Positions 6,155-7,250 of a stretch of 7,250 nt of DNA are shown one piece after another; the stretch's first letter is position 1, and each line of letters starts with the position of its first letter. Where the stretch lies: NCBI GenBank assembly GCA_012515645.1, contig JAAYXY010000082.1, positions 1 through 7,250 of the forward strand, read 5' to 3'. The notes below the pieces were generated by a model. The model was not told where the DNA came from and made no database searches. It saw only the letters and a list, made by a program, of their open reading frames with translations. This DNA is from Candidatus Peribacteria bacterium. GTDB taxonomy: Bacteria; Patescibacteriota; Gracilibacteria; Peribacterales; Peribacteraceae. Made by a program: the position numbers and the translations under genes.

Positions 6155-7250
6155 ATGCGCATCCATCCTGTTTTGTACGCAACCACGTGTATCCTTGCCG
6201 GTCTCCTGAGTGTTGGAGCCACAGCGCGGCAATTTTCCGATGTGCCGACAGGTCACATCTATGCGCTGCCGATTGAAGAATTGGTATCCGCAGGAGTCAT
6301 AGGAGGGAATCCCGATGGGAATTTTGCACCCGAACGTTCAGTGAACAGGGCGGAGATGCTCAAGATGCTCTACGCAGCGACGGGCAGGGAGCCGGACCCC
6401 GCTCATGTGCGGTGTTTCTCGGATATAGTCCCGGGTTCCTGGTACGAGCCATACGTGTGTGATGCTGCTGCCCGGCGTTTTGTGTCCGGGTATCCGGATG
6501 GCATGTTCCGTCCTGGCAATCCCGTCAACCGCGTGGAGGCGCTGAAGATGATTGCGGAAGTTTTCGAATTTGATGTCGGTGCGCTCAGTGAACAGGGGCG
6601 TGACATCCTCAGTCCGCTTACCGATGTTTCGGTGTCTGAGTGGTACGCGCGATATCTGGCACACGCGTACCAAGAAGGCGTACTGCCGATTGCGGGGCAA
6701 GGTGCGTCACGCTTCCTGCCGGAGCAAGAACTTCTGCGCGGGGAATCCGCAGCGATGGTACATAACGCGCTGCAGGCACGTCGACGAATACAGCAGCAAA
6801 CCGGCAGTGCAGAGGGGGGCGGCAGAAGGGAAAGCAGCAATACAGAAGACGATGCCATCGCGGACGATAATGTAGAGCGAGCCAGTTTCCCATTTGTGGT
6901 GCAGGAGACATTTGGTGGTCGCAAGGTGCGTGCTTACACATTCCCCGTGGCAAATGCCATGGTAGTAGACATAGAAGTATCACTGCAGTCTGGACAGACC
7001 GGCGAAGTGCAGTGCACGTTGTATCGCATGGAGGAGAGTGGGTTCAGCGAACGCTATTTTCTGGGAACAGTGGAAGGCAAGAGCTGCTACATGCTGGCAG
7101 CTGTGGAAGCAGGTGAGTACCAATTGCAATTGCAGTCGACGAATGTCGATGCGGCATTTACGCTTCGGGCGGAGCAGGGAACGGGGGATGGCAACGACGG
7201 TTTCGTAGAAGCACAGCAATTACCCATTGGAACGTCCAGGACACACACGA
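6155..7250 (+). CDS. Secreted SLH-domain surface protein (C-terminus beyond window)
   Basis: 365 codons are visible before the right edge. Residues 1-24 form a signal peptide: short basic start (MRIHP), hydrophobic core (VLYATTCILAGLLSVG) and an AxA-type cleavage site (ATA, before R25). Three S-layer homology repeats follow: ~27-80 (FSDVP ... PDGNFAPERSVNRAEMLKML), ~87-140 (FSDI ... YPDGMFRPGNPVNRVEALKMI) and ~155-210 (LTDVSVSEWYARYL ... FLPEQELLRGESAAMV). SLH triplets bind cell-wall polymers non-covalently and anchor proteins at the surface. After a polar, acidic linker (~212-243) a beta-rich region begins near 245 (FPFVVQETFGGRKVRAYTF ... GEYQLQLQST). It loosely resembles pre-peptidase-type sandwich domains and has two Cys that could form a disulfide; I do not recognise it firmly. 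The downstream function is unknown. The ATG at 6155 is preferred because an in-frame ATG at 6086 would bury the signal peptide. No ribosome binding site is seen. Confidence 0.88.
   Translation, partial: MRIHPVLYATTCILAGLLSVGATARQFSDVPTGHIYALPIEELVSAGVIGGNPDGNFAPERSVNRAEMLKMLYAATGREPDPAHVRCFSDIVPGSWYEPYVCDAAARRFVSGYPDGMFRPGNPVNRVEALKMIAEVFEFDVGALSEQGRDILSPLTDVSVSEWYARYLAHAYQEGVLPIAGQGASRFLPEQELLRGESAAMVHNALQARRRIQQQTGSAEGGGRRESSNTEDDAIADDNVERASFPFVVQETFGGRKVRAYTFPVANAMVVDIEVSLQSGQTGEVQCTLYRMEESGFSERYFLGTVEGKSCYMLAAVEAGEYQLQLQSTNVDAAFTLRAEQGTGDGNDGFVEAQQLPIGTSRTHT

Noticed and set aside
6129..6209. 26-codon frame starting MRAFVLPTV that overlaps the SLH gene start
   Set aside because: It has a hydrophobic, signal-like stretch but ends at a UGA and is short. 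The overlapping SLH frame is continuous and explains the region better.

Overview
The window is a moderately GC-rich (above 50% by eye), gene-dense piece of a bacterial chromosome. It uses the standard code: UAG, UAA and UGA all act as terminal stops. Six protein genes are supported, two of them cut by the window edges. I see no tRNA or rRNA gene, CRISPR array, insertion sequence or phage gene. The organism cannot be named from this sequence. Compact spacing, no recognisable Shine-Dalgarno sequence ahead of any of the six starts, a divergent lumazine synthase and an SLH-anchored surface protein would fit a little-sampled lineage, possibly a Patescibacteria/Peregrinibacteria-type genome. That placement is a low-confidence inference.

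Left part, minus strand (1-3599): a complete uvrA (nucleotide excision repair damage sensor) is followed in the same direction by a membrane-anchored calcineurin-like metallophosphoesterase that runs off the left edge. A 164-bp divergent intergenic region (3600-3763) separates uvrA from the plus-strand genes. It carries an intrinsic-terminator-like hairpin pointing toward uvrA, only about 26 bases ahead of the uvrA start, which suggests attenuation or premature termination.

Middle, plus strand (3764-6101): an FMN-dependent nitronate monooxygenase/FabK-type oxidoreductase with an unusual cysteine-rich C-terminal section is followed by ribE (riboflavin synthase) and ribH (lumazine synthase). 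ribE and ribH overlap by four bases and together make the last two steps of riboflavin synthesis. A flavoenzyme sitting directly ahead of the genes for its cofactor precursor is a sensible grouping. The 53-bp gap before ribE holds a strong imperfect inverted repeat. RibH is clearly divergent: the catalytic histidine is kept but the phosphate-binding loop is shortened.

Right part, plus strand (6155-7250): a secreted protein with a signal peptide, three SLH repeats, an acidic linker and a beta-rich C-terminal region is cut by the right edge. Its upstream gap is AT-rich and holds two tandem ATTG-NN-CAAT dyads overlapping a plausible promoter.

Nothing here looks like an undescribed multi-gene system. 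The points most worth a second look are the RibH variation, the uvrA leader hairpin, the Cys cluster of the flavoenzyme and the small regulatory-looking repeats.
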